Shown here one piece after another: positions 1-8,484 of a stretch of 14,371 nt of DNA. The notes beneath the pieces are model-generated. The model saw only the letters and a list, made by a program, of their open reading frames with translations, had not been told where the DNA came from and searched no databases. This stretch comes from Prolixibacteraceae bacterium (GTDB taxonomy: Bacteria; Bacteroidota; Bacteroidia; Bacteroidales; Prolixibacteraceae), in the NCBI GenBank assembly GCA_007116765.1, contig SKHV01000363.1, positions 1 to 14,371 of the forward strand. Reading direction: 5' to 3'. Each line of letters begins with the position of its first letter. The first letter of the stretch is position 1. The translations under genes and the position numbers were made by a program.

Positions 1-14
1 CGGTCAACAAAGGT

Positions 15-30
15 AATTGTTCGTACAATT
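15..30. repeat. 16-bp inverted repeat upstream of the HTCS gene
   Basis: AATTGT and ACAATT form a perfect 6-bp inverted repeat around the 4-base spacer TCGT. It lies about 190 bases before the HTCS start, in leader DNA with no gene. The short arms and A/T content make a chance match possible. It could be an operator for a gene lying left of the window. Nothing else structured was seen in bases 1-206. Confidence 0.3.
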
Positions 31-206
31 GAAATATTTGTTAGAAAATTTTTATGCTTATCAAAACACTTTTTTCTTAGTGACTACAAAACAATGATTA
101 ATTTCAGAATGATTCCGCAGGCAAAATTTGAGGCGTAAAAATCATATACCAAATAGTGAGTGTATCAATTTTATAGCTTCTTCTTTTAAAATAAGGCGCA
201 TACTCT

Positions 207-214
207 TATATTTA
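207..214 (+). promoter_or_regulatory. Possible -7 promoter element of the HTCS gene
   Basis: TATATTTA matches the Bacteroidota -7 consensus TAnnTTTG at all but the last base. It ends only 7 bases before the ATG at 222, so transcription from it would start at or next to the start codon and give a leaderless or nearly leaderless mRNA. No convincing -33 TTTG is seen at the right distance, so this is a weak call. Confidence 0.22.
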
Positions 215-221
215 CGCACTT

Positions 222-3200
222 ATGAGAAAACTGTTATTTTTTACTTTTATTTTTCAGCTTGTTTTCATTTTTTTGTTACAAGCCCGGGAGCAGCAAATGC
301 AATTCAAGCATTTAGATATAAGCCATGGTCTATCGAGCAACCAAATAAAAACCATATTTGAAGATAGCCGCGGACAAATTTGGATTGGCACAGTGCACGG
401 CTTAAACCGTTTTGATGGATATACGAATAAAATATTTCTCAAAAACCAGAACGATACCACTTCATTACCCGACAACAATATTATTTCAATTAGCGAATCC
501 CACGATGAGAAGCTTTGGATAAACACGCTATCGCAATTGACTATTTTCGATCCTGTAGAGGAAAATTTTAGCCGCCACGACCCGCTTTTTCACAAGAATA
601 TTCCTCTACCTCGTAACGGATATACCAAGATATTCACCGACAGTCACAACAACTTTTGGCTTTTTCATCGTCAGAACGGAATTTACAAGTATGATCCTAA
701 AGCCGATTCTCTTTCTCTATTTCGAAGTGGTGAGCTACTGATGCCATACTACATAGAATCTGTTAGTGAAGATGCGGATGGAAACTTCTGGATTATGAAT
801 CAAATGCCTGCGATAGAAGTGTTTAATCCGTATCGAGGAATCGTGGTTAAACGTTACATTTTACCCTTATCCGAACTCCCTACTTCAACTAATCAATATA
901 CCATTCATGCTGATTCGGATTTAAACGTGTGGATTTATGCGGCAAACGACGACAAAGGAGTTTTCTATCTCGATACCAAAACCGAAGAAATTACACATTA
1001 TCATTCACGTTCCGACACTCATAAAATCAGTCACGATAATATTTCAGCCTTGATTAGTAATAATGAAGGCAATATTCTGATTGGCTCCGACCACGGCGGC
1101 TTGAATGTCGTGAACAAAGAAACCGGAAGTATTTCGTTTTATGAAAATGAATTTGGCGACAGGAATAGCCTTTCGCAAAATAGCATTACTTCAATTATAT
1201 TGGACAGTAACAATATAATTTGGATTGGCACCTACAAAAAAGGAGTGAACTACTATCATCCCGATTTATTCAAGTTTTCGACCTATACTTTGAACCCTTT
1301 GCGCGACGATTGGCTTACAACTGAAGATGTAAACACCTTCGCCGAAGATCAAAAGGGGAACTTGTGGGTTGGAACCAACGGAGGAGGCTTATTGTATTTC
1401 GACAGAATAAACAATACTTTTAAAACATTTCGAAGTAGTTCCGATAATATTAATGCACTTAGCAGCGATGTGATTGTGGATTTATGTGTTGACAAGCGGG
1501 GTGGCTTATGGATTGGGACCTTTACCGGTGGACTTAGTTATTACAATGGAGGACAATTTACACGTTTTATGCATGAATCTGACAATGAAAATTCTATTTT
1601 AAGTAATAATGTTTGGGCTGTACACGAAGATAGCCGGGGACAAATTTGGATAGGAACATTGGGGGGCGGTATTTCGGTAATCGATCCCGAAACACTTAAT
1701 ATTTCACACCTTGCCGATATGGTTGATGAGTACTTGATTTCTAACTTTATAATGGCAATTGCCGAAGATGAAGATGAAAACTTATGGTTCTCTACCGCTT
1801 ACGGCGTAATAAAATACAACCCTGTTTCAAAAGAATTAAAACAACTTACTCAGCAGCATGATTCAGAAAACTCACTTAGCAGTAATTCTACTCTCGATAT
1901 TTATAGTGATAGCCGTGGGTGGATTTGGATAGCAACTCACGAAGGCCTAAACCTGTATTGTACTGAATACGAAACATTTCGTGTGTTTGGGATAGACGAT
2001 GGATTACCTGACAACATGATAGTTACAATTTTAGAGGCCGACGATGGAAATATGTGGCTTGCCACAGCACGGGGCTTATCCAACTTGATTATTGAAAAAG
2101 ATTCAACAGGCCAGCACTCCTTTGTAACCCGGAATTATGACGAGCGCGACGGATTGCACGGAAAGGAATTTAATGAACATGCAGCTTTCAAAACAAGCAA
2201 AGGGGAACTTATTTTTGGAGGAGTAGATGGATTTAGCATTTTTAACCCGGCACATCTTAATGCATTTATTCACGAACCCCGCATTTTTATGTCGGAACTT
2301 AAGGTTCAGAATAAAAAAGTAGAGCCTGGTCAAGAGGTAAATCAACGTGTTTTGCTTGAAAAGGCTCTTTCTTATACCCACGAAATAACATTGAACCATT
2401 TTGAAAAAACCTTTTCGCTAACCCTTTCGGCTCTTAATTATTTTAATCCTGAGAAATCGCTTTTTCACTACAAACTTGAAGGCTTTAACGACGAATGGAC
2501 TACCATGCAGGCTTCGAGTCGGGAAATAACATACACGAACCTAAATCCTGGTAATTATATACTGAAAGTGTATGTATCCGATATGGAGGATTCATCCCGT
2601 TCCGATATTGAGACCTTGTTGATTAATGTGCTACCACCATTCTGGCAAACCAAATGGGCCTATTCGGCTTATTTAGTAATAGTGTTGTTATTGATTTTCT
2701 ATGCAATGCAGTTAATCATCAGGCGTGAGCGCAACAAGTTTTTAATTCAGCAAGAACGTACTGAAGCTTTACGCACACACGAAATGGATATGATGAAACT
2801 GAAATTTTTTACCAACATCAGCCATGAGTTTCGCACACCGCTCACTCTAATCATTTCTCCTTTAGAGCGCATAATAAAGAAAGCAAGCGATCCCGGACAG
2901 CGTGAACAGTTGCTGCTGATTAAACGTAATGCACAACGCTTACTCAAATTAGTAAATCAGTTACTCGACTTTAGAAGGCTCGAAGTCCAGGGTTTACAAC
3001 TCGAAATATCGCAGGGAGAATTAATTTCATTTTGTCGTGAGACGGTTGAGTCGTTTTCCGACATGTCCGAAACACGCAACATTCAGCTTACTTATAAAAC
3101 GAATATTGAAAAACTGAATGCTCGTTTTGATTATGATAAGATAGAAAAGATATTGTTCAATTTATTGTCGAATGCATTCAAGTTTACGCCTGAGAACGGA

Positions 3201-4328
3201 TCGATTTTAGTTTCGGTTTTTATACCCGAGAATAAGCAGAATGTGGTAGATATTGTGGTTGAAGACTCAGGCATTGGAGTGCAGAAGGAAAATCAAGAGT
3301 CGATTTTTGAACGTTTTGTACAAAACGACACAAACGGATTTGCAAGCAGTAAGGGAAGCGGTATTGGTTTGTCGTTAACCCGTGAGTTTGTGAAAATGCA
3401 TCAGGGGCAAATATCGCTCGAAAGTGAACCAGATAATGGAAGCCGTTTCATTGTAACACTTCCGTTGAAAGATGAATTCGAATGGAATGAAAGTCAGGCA
3501 AAGGTTATAACACGCGAAATTAAAAGCACTCACGAGGCCTATAAAACCGATAATGCAAAAGCCGGCAATAGGAGCAAATTATTACTGGTTGAAGACAACC
3601 CCGATATTCGTTTCTACCTCAAAGATAACCTCAGCAGCGATTACAAGATTTACGAAGCGGCAAATGGCAACAAAGCCTGGGAGTTAATTCCCGAATTGCT
3701 TCCCGACCTTATTGTGAGCGATATAATGATGCCCGGCATGGACGGCATTGAGCTTTGTAAGCGCATAAAAACCGACAAGCGTACATCCCATATTCCGGTT
3801 ATATTGCTTACTGCACGTTCCACCGACCAGCATCGTTTTCAGGGTTTCGAAACCGGTGCTGACGACTATATCACCAAGCCCTTCAATTTTGAATTATTAC
3901 AATTGCGAATTGCAAAACTAATTGAGCAACGTGTACTGGCACGCCAACAGTTCCAGAAAAATTTCGATTTAACGCCTTCTGAAATAAACATTACTTCGCT
4001 CGATGAGAAATTTCTCGGAAAAGTGAAGGAACTTACAGAAAACAATATGCAAGAACCTGATTTTTCGGTTGAAAAGTTAAGTCGTGAAATTGGAATAAGC
4101 CGTGCCCATTTATACAACAAATTACTAGCTCTAACCGGGAAAACACCCATCGAGTATATTCGAATAATGCGTATACGCCGCGCTGCGCAACTGCTTGAAA
4201 AAAGCCAGCTTACTATTATGGAAGTGGCATATAAAGTGGGATTCAACGATCCACGCTATTTCACCAAGCATTTCAAAAGCGAATATAAAATGACTCCTAC
4301 GCAGTATATTAAAAAACATGCAAAATAA
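222..4328 (+). CDS. Hybrid two-component system sensor/regulator (HTCS, AraC-type output)
   Basis: A 1368-residue one-protein signalling system. Residues 1-21 form a signal peptide (MRKLLFF then a hydrophobic run). About 14 propeller repeats follow (WIGT/LWVGT-like motifs each ending near FDP/FNP), roughly residues 35-690, enough for two seven-bladed propellers. A Y_Y_Y domain spans about 731-802 and one membrane helix about 814-834. The cytoplasmic half has a HisKA domain with ISHEFRTPL (phospho-acceptor His868), an HATPase_c domain with Asn984, DSGIG from 1015 and GSGIGL from 1045, a receiver with acidic Glu1124/Asp1125, phospho-acceptor Asp1167, Thr1197 and Lys1219, and a C-terminal AraC HTH (about 1270-1368). 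All key residues are intact. In this family the periplasmic propellers usually bind glycan breakdown products and the HTH activates a polysaccharide-utilisation locus. No SusC/SusD or glycosidase gene lies in the window, so its targets are probably to the left or it is an orphan. The start was chosen because the signal peptide begins there. Confidence 0.96.
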   Translation: MRKLLFFTFIFQLVFIFLLQAREQQMQFKHLDISHGLSSNQIKTIFEDSRGQIWIGTVHGLNRFDGYTNKIFLKNQNDTTSLPDNNIISISESHDEKLWINTLSQLTIFDPVEENFSRHDPLFHKNIPLPRNGYTKIFTDSHNNFWLFHRQNGIYKYDPKADSLSLFRSGELLMPYYIESVSEDADGNFWIMNQMPAIEVFNPYRGIVVKRYILPLSELPTSTNQYTIHADSDLNVWIYAANDDKGVFYLDTKTEEITHYHSRSDTHKISHDNISALISNNEGNILIGSDHGGLNVVNKETGSISFYENEFGDRNSLSQNSITSIILDSNNIIWIGTYKKGVNYYHPDLFKFSTYTLNPLRDDWLTTEDVNTFAEDQKGNLWVGTNGGGLLYFDRINNTFKTFRSSSDNINALSSDVIVDLCVDKRGGLWIGTFTGGLSYYNGGQFTRFMHESDNENSILSNNVWAVHEDSRGQIWIGTLGGGISVIDPETLNISHLADMVDEYLISNFIMAIAEDEDENLWFSTAYGVIKYNPVSKELKQLTQQHDSENSLSSNSTLDIYSDSRGWIWIATHEGLNLYCTEYETFRVFGIDDGLPDNMIVTILEADDGNMWLATARGLSNLIIEKDSTGQHSFVTRNYDERDGLHGKEFNEHAAFKTSKGELIFGGVDGFSIFNPAHLNAFIHEPRIFMSELKVQNKKVEPGQEVNQRVLLEKALSYTHEITLNHFEKTFSLTLSALNYFNPEKSLFHYKLEGFNDEWTTMQASSREITYTNLNPGNYILKVYVSDMEDSSRSDIETLLINVLPPFWQTKWAYSAYLVIVLLLIFYAMQLIIRRERNKFLIQQERTEALRTHEMDMMKLKFFTNISHEFRTPLTLIISPLERIIKKASDPGQREQLLLIKRNAQRLLKLVNQLLDFRRLEVQGLQLEISQGELISFCRETVESFSDMSETRNIQLTYKTNIEKLNARFDYDKIEKILFNLLSNAFKFTPENGSILVSVFIPENKQNVVDIVVEDSGIGVQKENQESIFERFVQNDTNGFASSKGSGIGLSLTREFVKMHQGQISLESEPDNGSRFIVTLPLKDEFEWNESQAKVITREIKSTHEAYKTDNAKAGNRSKLLLVEDNPDIRFYLKDNLSSDYKIYEAANGNKAWELIPELLPDLIVSDIMMPGMDGIELCKRIKTDKRTSHIPVILLTARSTDQHRFQGFETGADDYITKPFNFELLQLRIAKLIEQRVLARQQFQKNFDLTPSEINITSLDEKFLGKVKELTENNMQEPDFSVEKLSREIGISRAHLYNKLLALTGKTPIEYIRIMRIRRAAQLLEKSQLTIMEVAYKVGFNDPRYFTKHFKSEYKMTPTQYIKKHAK

Positions 4329-4399
4329 TAAAGAGAGCCTATAAAAGCCGATTATTTTAGCATTGTACTTAAGCTACATTCAGTATTGACGATCAGAGT

Positions 4400-5077
4400 C
4401 TAGCTCTCATCCCCATCTTCTTCATAGATCTCCACATCACACTCAAATTCCGTTTTTTCAATCTCATCTTTTGTGAGCCATTTTTCGGAGGTAATCATTT
4501 CATACTGGTTGCTTCCTTTATCTTTTAATACCCAAACAATACCTTCGGCCTCGGGAAAAGGGAGTTTTCCTTCAAGCTGATCTCCTAACAAGCGTAGAAG
4601 TAAATTATTATCAGACAGTCCGTGTACAAGAGCTTTAAGCGCCAGCTCTTTGTTGATTTCAAAATCAGTATTGTTCTTGCTTTTCATTTCGAAATCAATC
4701 ACATTGACTTGAATGTGCGGGAATTTTCCGTTGTATGCCTTGTATAGTAACTGATTAACCTCAAACAGGGGCTTGTGAAGGTCGATCTCGGTATATTTTT
4801 CGGCCATTTTTTGCTCCAGCATCTCGTGAGATAGATTATCTATCTGTCCTTCTGTCAGCTCATTGGACAGTTTATAACTGAGCACTTCTCGGGCAGCTTC
4901 CCTTGGCTCAAACTCATTTATGGCCATGAAAAGGAATTCCTTAACTTCATTGTCTTCAAGAGTATCTGCATCGGGGACATCAAAACGGCTCAAAAGATCT
5001 TTGAAATTGTCGAGATTCCATGCACCTTCTAGTTCATCTGTGTTTTTTACGTTTTTGATTTTTACAATAAATTGCAT
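4400..5077 (-). CDS. Acidic hypothetical protein, 225 aa
   Basis: I do not recognise this family. From the ATG at 5077 the protein begins MQFIVKIKNVKNTDELEGAW, is rich in Glu and Asp, and ends in a strongly acidic tail (YEEDGDES). It has no signal peptide, membrane helix or cysteine cluster, so it is probably cytosolic. The first half looks mostly helical; the second half contains short strand-like stretches (HIQVNVIDFEM, EGIVWVLKDK). The frame stays open upstream to a GTG at 5134, but that extension (MSQQSIVSMVILLNRKSFY) crosses a perfect hairpin and looks unlike coding sequence, so the ATG at 5077 is preferred. It follows the RNB nuclease gene on the same strand after a 137-base gap. It converges on the HTCS gene with 71 bases between their ends and no clear terminator there. 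Function unknown. Confidence 0.75.
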   Translation of the reverse strand: MQFIVKIKNVKNTDELEGAWNLDNFKDLLSRFDVPDADTLEDNEVKEFLFMAINEFEPREAAREVLSYKLSNELTEGQIDNLSHEMLEQKMAEKYTEIDLHKPLFEVNQLLYKAYNGKFPHIQVNVIDFEMKSKNNTDFEINKELALKALVHGLSDNNLLLRLLGDQLEGKLPFPEAEGIVWVLKDKGSNQYEMITSEKWLTKDEIEKTEFECDVEIYEEDGDES

Positions 5078-5106
5078 ATAAAATGATTTTCTGTTCAATA
5101 AGATAA

Positions 5107-5121
5107 CCATCGAAACGATGG
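5107..5121 (-). repeat. Perfect 6-bp hairpin before the acidic orphan gene
   Basis: CCATCG-AAA-CGATGG is a perfect inverted repeat with a three-base loop, 30 bases before the preferred ATG at 5077 on the minus strand. No T run follows, so it is not a rho-independent terminator. It may be an operator or a 5' leader hairpin of the downstream gene. Confidence 0.4.
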
Positions 5122-5214
5122 ATTGTTGTGACACATGATAAGTATTAAGGAATATACATAATTAATATAGAGTATTGGTACAGGTATTCATAGTAACCGG
5201 CAATAATTTCGTGA

Positions 5215-7404
5215 TTATTTTTCACCAAAAATTTTATCGATGGCCATTTTTGCCACTACTTTTCTTCCTTCTTTTTTACTTGGGCCTGTTGTGCTAAACG
5301 CGTATTCTTCCCCGTTATAATTGACTAACACTTTCGATGAATATCGGTTTTCTGTATTGCGGGGATCCAGGTCTTCAAATTCGTACCTAAACGAGTTTTC
5401 GGTGTTCTGTTGGAGCAGAACTTGCAAAATACTAGGATAATTACTGCTTTCTAGAAACAGACCTTCAATTATCTGGCTTTTTGTATTGGCACTGAAAATA
5501 TCGGGACGAGAGCTCATTAAATAATCCAATGCTTTTTTTGCCGCTTTTTGTTTGGCCAGTTTCTTTGTGCTTCCCTTGGCTTCAAAAGCAATTGTATCAT
5601 CATTAACGGTAAAAGGTATGGTATAATGAAAAAGGGGTTGGTGCGGGGTGCCTTCGTGAATGAATGTCTCGGTACCAATGCCAATAGTGGGTGTTTTGCT
5701 AACAAGTTCCAGCAGTTTCCCGTAAAAGTTTTCTTTTCCCAGGGCAATATCTTCAGCATTTTGTGTGTCCTTTTGTTCCAATGCCCTTTCAGGTTTTTTG
5801 GTCTCTTCGGCCTTTATGAACTGATCGTTAAAAAAGGTCATCACCCAATTGTATGCAGCCACGTTCAGGGCATCGCGCTTATTTTGCTCCCAGCTGTATT
5901 CATGAGTAGAAACGAGGGTATCCGATTGCATATATACTCCTTTGAAACGAGCAAGAAAACCACCCGCAGGTGCATCAATTATTTCTTTTTCTATAGAAAT
6001 GAAAAATTCCTTTTTAATCAAAAACTGAATAATTTGCGAAGCTGCCCCAGTACTGGTACGCATGGCTTTTTCCAATTCAAGCTTTAAATCGGGCGAAAGT
6101 CTTTCTTCTTTCGCCATTGTAAGCAACAGGTAAAAATCAATTGAAGTGAATTGATTTTGTTCCATTCTCCACCGGCAGGCTTCTTCGAGTTCGGGACGCA
6201 TTTTCCCCATATTTGCACCTGCTTTTAGTATTTTTCGGAACTCGTTTAGAGGTACTTCAATCAAATTTCCAAAGTTCATTTTGCCGGCTTTTTCAGCCAG
6301 TTTCTTTTTTGCTTTGCTGAGGAAATAATCGTTTTTTGCCTCACGGCGCATGGTGTTCCCTGAATTTATCTCCTCGCAGAAAGTAGCCATTTCGTTTATT
6401 GAGAAAACCGGTGGTTTTTTGTTTATGAAGCTCTTTATTTGATAGTGGTTCACGAGGTCGGCAAAGCGCCGTATGGGCGATGTTAAATGGGCATAGGCCG
6501 TTTCGTTGAGCCCGTAATGACCGTTCAGTACTGTTTCGTATTTAGCAGGGTTGGCAAGCAACTGCATCCGGCTGTTCAAAATATCGAAGGAGTTTTGGTC
6601 GTTAAAAGCTACCAGGTATTGATCCATTAACACATCGCGCTCAGGTGTAGCGGCTTTCATGTTGTGGTTGCGGAAAATAAACGGCAATTCGTGTTGAGCA
6701 AATTTTTTGGCCAGCGAAGTATTGGCCAGTATCATCAGCTCTTGAACAATGAGGTAGGCTACGGTGCTTTCTTTTTTGGCAATTCTTACCAACTGGCCGT
6801 TCTCGTTGGTAAGTATACCTTTTTTGAGGTCGTAAAAAGCCAAAGCTCCTTTGTCGCGCCGCTTTTGCACCAGGTATTGCGATAGTTCTGTGGCGCAGGC
6901 AAGTATTTCGTAATGTGGATCCTCGCTTATTTGTTTATTGAGAATATTGGCTACCTGACTATAGCTCATGCGGCGTTGCGATTGGAAGCGCACTTCGTTT
7001 ATTGACACCTGTTTTACTTCAAGCTGAAAGTCTAGTTCAATGGTGAAAAGTAAAGCCGGTTTTTGTTGCCCTTCACACAAGCTAAGCTTATCCTCGGACA
7101 ATACACGCGGCAGCATGTTTTTAACGCCGGTACTTAAATATTCCGAAACCTGCCTGCCGCGCACCTTTTCAAACAAAGGGCCAAAGGGAGGAATAAAATG
7201 AGCTACATCGGCAATGGCTACTTCAACGTTCCAGCCTTTGTCATGCTTAGTAAGCCAAATGGCATCGTCAAGGTCTTTCGATTCATCGCCGTCAATAGTT
7301 ATGCCCTCGAAAAGCGAACGGCTTTTATTCCAGTCGGAATTGTCATTAAAGGTGTTTACAATATGTGTAATTTCAATACTTACAGGGGTAATTTTGTGGT
7401 TCAT
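5215..7404 (-). CDS. RNB-family (RNase II/R-like) exoribonuclease with C-terminal dsRNA-binding domains
   Basis: A 729-residue predicted 3'-5' exoribonuclease. The RNB catalytic domain spans about 31-340. The metal-binding acidic set is complete: Asp38, Asp44, Asp46 and Asp47 in ITIDGDESKDLDDA, with the same spacing as Asp201/207/209/210 of E. coli RNase II. The conserved TSPIRRFADLVNHY motif starts at residue 308 and VQELMILAN lies near 215. The usual N-terminal cold-shock domains are missing, with only about 30 residues before the catalytic core, and no C-terminal S1 domain is recognisable. Instead residues 560-632 form a dsRNA-binding domain ending in STKKLAKQKAAKKALDYL, and about 646-729 a second ending in GPSKKEGRKVVAKMAIDKIF. 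A third, degenerate copy may lie at 453-525. It follows rsgA on the same strand after 60 bases and may share its transcript. Likely role: degradation or processing of structured RNA. It should not be assumed to equal E. coli RNase R. Confidence 0.9.
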   Translation of the reverse strand: MNHKITPVSIEITHIVNTFNDNSDWNKSRSLFEGITIDGDESKDLDDAIWLTKHDKGWNVEVAIADVAHFIPPFGPLFEKVRGRQVSEYLSTGVKNMLPRVLSEDKLSLCEGQQKPALLFTIELDFQLEVKQVSINEVRFQSQRRMSYSQVANILNKQISEDPHYEILACATELSQYLVQKRRDKGALAFYDLKKGILTNENGQLVRIAKKESTVAYLIVQELMILANTSLAKKFAQHELPFIFRNHNMKAATPERDVLMDQYLVAFNDQNSFDILNSRMQLLANPAKYETVLNGHYGLNETAYAHLTSPIRRFADLVNHYQIKSFINKKPPVFSINEMATFCEEINSGNTMRREAKNDYFLSKAKKKLAEKAGKMNFGNLIEVPLNEFRKILKAGANMGKMRPELEEACRWRMEQNQFTSIDFYLLLTMAKEERLSPDLKLELEKAMRTSTGAASQIIQFLIKKEFFISIEKEIIDAPAGGFLARFKGVYMQSDTLVSTHEYSWEQNKRDALNVAAYNWVMTFFNDQFIKAEETKKPERALEQKDTQNAEDIALGKENFYGKLLELVSKTPTIGIGTETFIHEGTPHQPLFHYTIPFTVNDDTIAFEAKGSTKKLAKQKAAKKALDYLMSSRPDIFSANTKSQIIEGLFLESSNYPSILQVLLQQNTENSFRYEFEDLDPRNTENRYSSKVLVNYNGEEYAFSTTGPSKKEGRKVVAKMAIDKIFGEK

Positions 7405-7464
7405 TTTAAAATAGTTCTATTAGAGTAAGGGTTTCAATGTATTGGTTTTGTGGTATTGTTTATT

Positions 7465-8418
7465 TCACGCCAGCCTGTATTTTTCATCCTCATCTTCACG
7501 TAGAATTCCAAAATAACTGTCGTAGCGGCTAGGGCTAATGTCTCCATTTTTAATGGCGCCAAGTACGGCGCAACCGGGTTCATGAGTATGGGTGCAATTG
7601 TTAAAACGGCAGTATTCCGATACCTTGAATATTTCGGGAAAAAAATGGCTCACATCATCTTTTTTCATATCAATCATCCCAAAAGAGCGAATTCCGGGTG
7701 TGTCAATTATATATCCGCCCATTACAAGTTCGAACATTTCGGAAAAAGTGGTGGTGTGTTTTCCGGCGTTGTGGTATTCCGATAAGGCGCTGGTTTTCAG
7801 ATCGAGGTTCGGATCGATGTAATTAATGAGCGACGATTTTCCCACACCCGAATTTCCGGCAAACACGCTGGTTTTGTCGCGCATAAGTTCTTTTAATTCG
7901 TCCATTCCCTGTCCAGTAACTACCGATGTGCCAATGCAGTGGTAGCCTATCTCGTGGTATATGCCAAACCACTCGTTCACTTTATCCATTTCGGAGGGTG
8001 AATACAAATCTATTTTGTTGAAAAGAATAACTGCCGGAATTGAATAGGCCTCGGCAGTAACCAAAAAGCGATCGATGAAAGTAAGCGTGGTAACCGGGTG
8101 ATTTACGGTAGCTACTATAAAAGCAAGGTCGATATTGGCCGCTAGTATGTGCGACTCTTTCGACAGGTTAACCGATTTGCGAATTATGTAATTACGGCGT
8201 GGATGCAATTTAGAAATTACGCCCATGGGCAATCCCCGTTCTGATTTTTCATCCTGCAATGAAAAATACACCACATCGCCCACCGATACAGGATTGGTTG
8301 TGCGAATGCCTTTTATCCGCAGTTTCCCTTTAACCCGGCATTCATAAATGTTGCCGGCGTGTTTAACCATGTACCTGCTCCCGGTCGATTTGATTACCAG
8401 TCCTTCGAGTAAATCCAT
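7465..8418 (-). CDS. rsgA: Ribosome small-subunit-dependent GTPase RsgA
   Basis: A 317-residue circularly permuted GTPase that acts late in 30S subunit maturation. An N-terminal OB-fold region (about 1-70) precedes the GTPase, whose motifs come in the permuted order: G4 NKID at 134-137, then G1 GNSGVGKS at 188-195, a KHTTT G2 region at 220-224, and G3 DTPG at 239-242. The C-terminal zinc site is complete in the family pattern: Cys270, Cys275, His277 and Cys283 (C-x4-C-x-H-x5-C). Length is normal. The ATG at 8418 is preceded by a perfect -7 promoter element at 8436-8443. pdxH ends 66 bases upstream and the RNB nuclease starts 60 bases downstream on the same strand, so it sits beside another RNA-related gene. 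Confidence 0.97.
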   Translation of the reverse strand: MDLLEGLVIKSTGSRYMVKHAGNIYECRVKGKLRIKGIRTTNPVSVGDVVYFSLQDEKSERGLPMGVISKLHPRRNYIIRKSVNLSKESHILAANIDLAFIVATVNHPVTTLTFIDRFLVTAEAYSIPAVILFNKIDLYSPSEMDKVNEWFGIYHEIGYHCIGTSVVTGQGMDELKELMRDKTSVFAGNSGVGKSSLINYIDPNLDLKTSALSEYHNAGKHTTTFSEMFELVMGGYIIDTPGIRSFGMIDMKKDDVSHFFPEIFKVSEYCRFNNCTHTHEPGCAVLGAIKNGDISPSRYDSYFGILREDEDEKYRLA

Positions 8419-8435
8419 TTACAATTAAATTTCCT

Positions 8436-8443
8436 CAAAAATA
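8436..8443 (-). promoter_or_regulatory. -7 promoter element for rsgA
   Basis: Read on the minus strand this is TATTTTTG, a perfect match to the Bacteroidota -7 consensus TAnnTTTG. It ends 17 bases before the rsgA ATG, giving a leader of roughly 10 bases. The -33 box is weak (TTTC-like, with non-ideal spacing). It suggests rsgA, and perhaps the nuclease behind it, can be transcribed independently of pdxH. Confidence 0.5.
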
Positions 8444-8484
8444 ACATATATTCTTATTGAAATAGAATGAATAATGGAAAGATG

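Noticed and set aside
128..361. 77-codon + strand open frame overlapping the HTCS start
   Set aside because: It overlaps the signal peptide region in another frame, has no recognisable protein features and no supporting start context.
3866..4246. 126-codon minus-strand frame under the AraC domain of the HTCS
   Set aside because: The opposite strand encodes a clear receiver/HTH with intact motifs; the antisense translation is not protein-like.
4320..4400. Possible terminator between the HTCS and the acidic orphan gene
   Set aside because: Only weak 4-base inverted matches (AGAG/CTCT) without a T run; not enough to call.
5548..6087. 179-codon + strand open frame antisense to the nuclease gene
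   Set aside because: It lies wholly inside the well-supported RNB nuclease gene, and its translation has no domain-like pattern; a shadow of the opposite frame.
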